NCBI GenBank assembly: GCA_002840765.1
Contig: PHCE01000001.1
Location: forward strand, 248,001-312,000
Reading direction: 5' to 3'
Source of the DNA: Betaproteobacteria bacterium HGW-Betaproteobacteria-7
GTDB lineage: Bacteria; Pseudomonadota; Gammaproteobacteria; Burkholderiales; Rhodocyclaceae
DNA length: 64,000 nt
The notes under the pieces are model-generated. The model saw nothing but the letters and a program-made list of their open reading frames with translations. It searched no databases and was not told the DNA's origin. Made by a program: the position numbers and the translations under genes. Of the stretch, positions 61,435 to 64,000 are shown piece by piece. Within the stretch, counting starts at the first letter, position 1; each line of letters opens with the position of its first letter.

Positions 61435-61938
61435 GTGACAAAAGCCGTGACCACAAGCCGCGATCCGGTGTGCGGCATGGCTATCGAGGTCGCTCGCTCC
61501 TCACGCTTCATCACCTATCGCGGCATGCTCTACCACTTCTGCTCGGCCCACTGCCTCGAACGCTTCAATGATATCCCGGCCCTCTACACCGGCTCACAGC
61601 GGATTGCCGATATCCTGCCCATCCCGAAACGACGCAAACTGCGACTGGCGAACGGCAACGAATCGGACATCCAACGCGCCGGCCGACGTGTCGGCGAAAT
61701 GATTGGGGTAATCTCCGTCATCACGGGGAAAAACCAGCTGCTGGTCGAATACGATTTGAGGAAAACCATCCTCTCCCAAATCGAAGCGGTGGCCACCGCC
61801 GAGAGCTTGCGGTTTAAAGATGGGTTCCATGGCTTCAGACGACGCCTTTGGAAACTGGCGGAAGCCAACGAGTTGGAAAATGCCGCCCACCCCGGACCCG
61901 GAGCCTGCTGTAACCGGCCTCCCGTCAGGTTGCGCTGA
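61435..61938 (+). CDS. YHS-domain protein
   Basis: A 167-residue protein with GTG start and GGGAGGGAG upstream. The N-terminus is a YHS metal-binding domain (RDPVCGMAIEVARSSRFITY; YHFCSAHCLERF), like the YHS domain of the ATPase at 58112. The C-terminal 100 residues are of unknown type and end with GACCNRPP. It may hand copper to the ATPase. It lies in the same direction, 106 bases after the previous gene. Confidence 0.75.
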   Translation: MTKAVTTSRDPVCGMAIEVARSSRFITYRGMLYHFCSAHCLERFNDIPALYTGSQRIADILPIPKRRKLRLANGNESDIQRAGRRVGEMIGVISVITGKNQLLVEYDLRKTILSQIEAVATAESLRFKDGFHGFRRRLWKLAEANELENAAHPGPGACCNRPPVRLR

Positions 61939-62165
61939 CCGAACCCACGAAACGACGGCATCTACCTTTTCCGGACATCTGTCGAATTCCATGCACCGAG
62001 TGCTGCGGGCCAATGCCTGCGATGCGACTACCGGCTGCATTGACGCGTCGCGAAAGCCCAGATTTATCATGACATTTCGCCAGCTGTTTTGTAATTCGAT
62101 GGTTATGTTGTCGACAGTCGCCGGGTCGCACACTGGATACATCATTACAAGCAGAGGAGAAGATC

Positions 62166-62513
62166 ATGCGTATCGCACTCGCTCCAATTCTTGCCGGGAT
62201 TGCCTTTCTGACCCTAACGGCATGCACCTCGGTGCCGTCGGTCGGTGAAATTCCGGCGAGCATTGCCAATGCCACCACAGCCGCCGAGCACCAGCGAATA
62301 GCTGCCTATTTCGCGGAGAAGGCGGCCAGCTACGATGCCGAAGCGGCTTGGCACGAAAAAATGGCGCTCTCCTACGCGAGCCGCCCGAAAGGCGATCTGG
62401 CGGCGATGCAATCTCACTGCCGCTCGCTGCAGGCGCAGTTCACCAATGCCGCCAAGGATGCGCGCACCCTGGAACAGGCACACCGCCAATTGGCCGGCAA
62501 CTCCGGCAAATAG
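62166..62513 (+). CDS. Small lipoprotein with a helical mature part
   Basis: A 115-residue protein with an AGAGGAG site and a lipobox (TLTACTS). The mature part is helical and rich in Ala (IANATTAAEHQRIAAYFAEK; AASYDAEAAWHEKMALSYAS), which may form a coiled coil. Similar small lipoproteins occur widely in betaproteobacteria. The 227 bases before it (61939-62165) hold nothing I can name. Confidence 0.65.
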   Translation: MRIALAPILAGIAFLTLTACTSVPSVGEIPASIANATTAAEHQRIAAYFAEKAASYDAEAAWHEKMALSYASRPKGDLAAMQSHCRSLQAQFTNAAKDARTLEQAHRQLAGNSGK

Positions 62514-62703
62514 ATGCGGTCACGGCAGGCAAGCCGTTGCCCTAAACGTTCGCGTCGCGAAATCCGAAATAAATAGCGCGCCGCCACTCTCGACAGCCAC
62601 AAGGTATCGCCCACAAATTGCCAAAGGAATACAAGGAAAAAGGCGAGGACTGACAAGTAATCGCCCTTTTGATTGAGTCAAACCAAAGTTCAAGGAGATT
62701 TTA

Positions 62704-62910
62704 ATGGCTATCGATTCCATTAGCCGCAATACCATCACCAGCGCTACGCGCCAGCCCGTCGAGAGTCCACTAACCCAAGAGCTAAAACAAGCCGAACGCC
62801 AGGATGTCAGGGCGCAAGAAGTCTCACAGCGCCAATCTGAGGAAGCGTTACCGCCGGTAGTGAATGTTCAGGGCCAAACCACTGGGACGCTGATCAACAT
62901 CGTCGCCTAA
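62704..62910 (+). CDS. Small hypothetical protein
   Basis: A 68-residue protein with AAGGAG upstream of the ATG. It is polar and probably unstructured (LTQELKQAERQDVRAQEVSQ) with PPVVNVQGQTTGTLINIVA at the end. The end pattern is shared by small betaproteobacterial proteins I have seen near flagellar genes, but this is memory only. The 190 bases before it contain a weak stem GGCGA/TCGCC near 62642-62665. Confidence 0.55.
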   Translation: MAIDSISRNTITSATRQPVESPLTQELKQAERQDVRAQEVSQRQSEEALPPVVNVQGQTTGTLINIVA

Positions 62911-62920
62911 GTTGAGGAGC

Positions 62921-62964
62921 GTGTTTGGGTGAAGAACACTTGGGCCGACAGTTTGACCAAACAC
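62921..62964. repeat. 8-bp inverted repeat with long loop
   Basis: GTGTTTGG (62921-62928) and CCAAACAC (62957-62964) are exact reverse complements, 28 bases apart. They lie between two small genes with no T-tract after them. Role unknown. Confidence 0.3.
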
Positions 62965-63091
62965 GGTTCCCGCCCGCTATGTTGTTGCACCTGACATTTG
63001 AATGACAAACTTGTAACCGCGGGGTTATGTATGCGTCAGTCTCACCACCGCATACTGCAGTTATTCACTATCCTGGATAAAGGAAGAAAAA

Positions 63092-63382
63092 ATGCTGGAA
63101 GCTGCTGATCGATTGAAAAGCCAGTGTCAGTCACAACTTGAACTGACCTTGAATCTTGGCAATTTAGGGCTGGGATGCTGCGAGCGCCTAACGGAAATCA
63201 ATGGACAGTTTGCCCGAGCACTCCTGACTCAGGCCGGAACGGATAGCCAGTCGTGGCTGCGGGGTGATGCGAGCGGTTTCATGGTGGGAACGGGGCGGAC
63301 CGTCCTGGATCATTGGGCTTCGATGCTCGCCTGTTGCACTGATTTTCAGCGGCAGGTATTGACCGGTTTGGCAAAGAAATGA
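63092..63382 (+). CDS. Phasin-like protein
   Basis: A 96-residue helical protein (SQLELTLNLGNLGLGCCERL; FARALLTQAGTDSQSWLRGD) with AAAGGAAG upstream. The hydrophobic N-terminal helix followed by L-x-N-x-Q helices is phasin-like; true phasins are usually 150-190 residues, so this one is short. It could bind polyhydroxyalkanoate granules. The family call is tentative. Confidence 0.4.
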   Translation: MLEAADRLKSQCQSQLELTLNLGNLGLGCCERLTEINGQFARALLTQAGTDSQSWLRGDASGFMVGTGRTVLDHWASMLACCTDFQRQVLTGLAKK

Positions 63383-63482
63383 CCTCTTGTTCGGTGGTGG
63401 GGCGTAACTCCGGCACCCAACGGTCAGGCAAGCACTAGCCGGCCCGCAGTCGAGTTCGCGCGCATCAGCAAGTAAAGCCCCA

Positions 63483-64000
63483 ATGCCGCGGATCGACGCC
63501 ATCGCCAATTCTCCACCCCTTCAGCCGCCGGTCGATGGCGGTCATGCCAATCACGGCGCCACGGCGGGAGCCTCTTTTGCCGATGCGCTTTCGCAAGCCA
63601 TCGGCCAAACTGGCGCGGCAGCACCGCATGGCAAGCATGGTGGTGGCACTACCGGCAATAGCCAGCATGGCGGGCATGGTGGCGGCTTGACTTCGTCCAG
63701 CAGCGAGCCGCACCCGCAGCATGTTCCCTTGTCCAGCCAGGCACAGGGCGGAAAAGAACATAGCGTTCAGGAAATGGCCCTTGGAGTGCGCGCCTACCGC
63801 CAGCAGGTGATTGCCTCCAATATCGCCAACGCCGATACCCCCGGCTACAAGGCGGTGGACATCAATGTCGAGGAAGCCATGCGTATCGCCCGATTGGCAT
63901 CCCAAGTGTCGCCGACAATGCTGGCGACGACCAGCAGCGGCCACATTTCCGGGATGGCTGTTTCCGCCCAGCCGCCTTATGCCCTCAAGTACCAGGTGCC
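63483..64000 (+). CDS. FlgB-like flagellar rod protein with long N-terminal extension (partial)
   Basis: The frame is open to the window edge. Residues 1-95 are low complexity and Gly/His/Ser-rich (KHGGGTTGN, QHGGHGGG) with one FliE-like stretch (SFADALSQAI). From about residue 98 the rod-protein signature appears: VRAYRQQVIASNIANADTPG, YKAVDINVEEAM. That is the N-terminal D0 motif of FlgB. Normal FlgB begins directly with this motif, so the extension is unusual. The start at 63483 lacks a clear ribosome site. Confidence 0.6.
   Translation, partial: MPRIDAIANSPPLQPPVDGGHANHGATAGASFADALSQAIGQTGAAAPHGKHGGGTTGNSQHGGHGGGLTSSSSEPHPQHVPLSSQAQGGKEHSVQEMALGVRAYRQQVIASNIANADTPGYKAVDINVEEAMRIARLASQVSPTMLATTSSGHISGMAVSAQPPYALKYQV

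Overview
The window reads as a mobile-element core followed by a very large heavy-metal resistance island. It is GC-rich by eye. The host is probably a betaproteobacterium (Rhodocyclales-like is my guess), inferred from a short phasin-like protein, a flagellar rod gene and CopRS/Czc/Cus/mer gene types; no rRNA or tRNA is present to confirm this.

Region 1 (1-20552) is part of an integrative conjugative element or related plasmid with an SXT/R391- or IncA/C-like transfer core. From the left come a partial SbcC-type ATPase and SbcD-type nuclease, a Gp3-like recombination directionality factor candidate, an IHF-like protein, a DUF1173 protein, a tyrosine-recombinase-fold protein lacking key catalytic residues, an AlpA-type and an XRE-type regulator, and an AcaB/DUF1845-like protein. 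A plus-strand operon (9068-14316) follows: three small unknown proteins, a GHKL ATPase, a zinc-finger/Toprim primase-like protein and a DUF932 protein. Three of its members are preceded by the same hairpin-containing leader. Next is a control switch: an S24/CI-type repressor divergent from a FlhD/FlhC-type activator pair, the arrangement of SetR-SetCD. The activators run directly into traI (MOBH-type), traD (frameshifted here) and a DUF4400 gene.

Region 2 (20622-about 62500) is a mosaic metal island: (a) CopRS with an outer-membrane factor, multicopper oxidase and cupredoxin; (b) a CadR/PbrR-controlled P1B-2 ATPase with LspA, a stand-alone DsbD alpha domain and DUF411; (c) CzcI and two tandem RND efflux operons of parallel layout; (d) a Tn21/Tn501-type mer operon ending in a broken merE; (e) a Cu/Ag operon of DUF411, CusF, CusCBA, small proteins and cytochrome c, then a P1B-1 copper ATPase, hemerythrin, and YHS and His-rich periplasmic proteins.

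A repeated 16-bp dyad, ATTAC-N6-GTAAT, lies 73-101 bp upstream of four separate transcription units, so the single CopRS pair probably controls scattered parts of the island. Broken gene ends (P-type ATPase, cupredoxin, merE) mark the junctions between modules.

Region 3 (about 62700-64000) holds a small unknown protein, a phasin-like protein and the start of an unusual FlgB-like rod protein that runs off the right edge. The mating-pair genes that usually follow traD in SXT-type elements are not seen.
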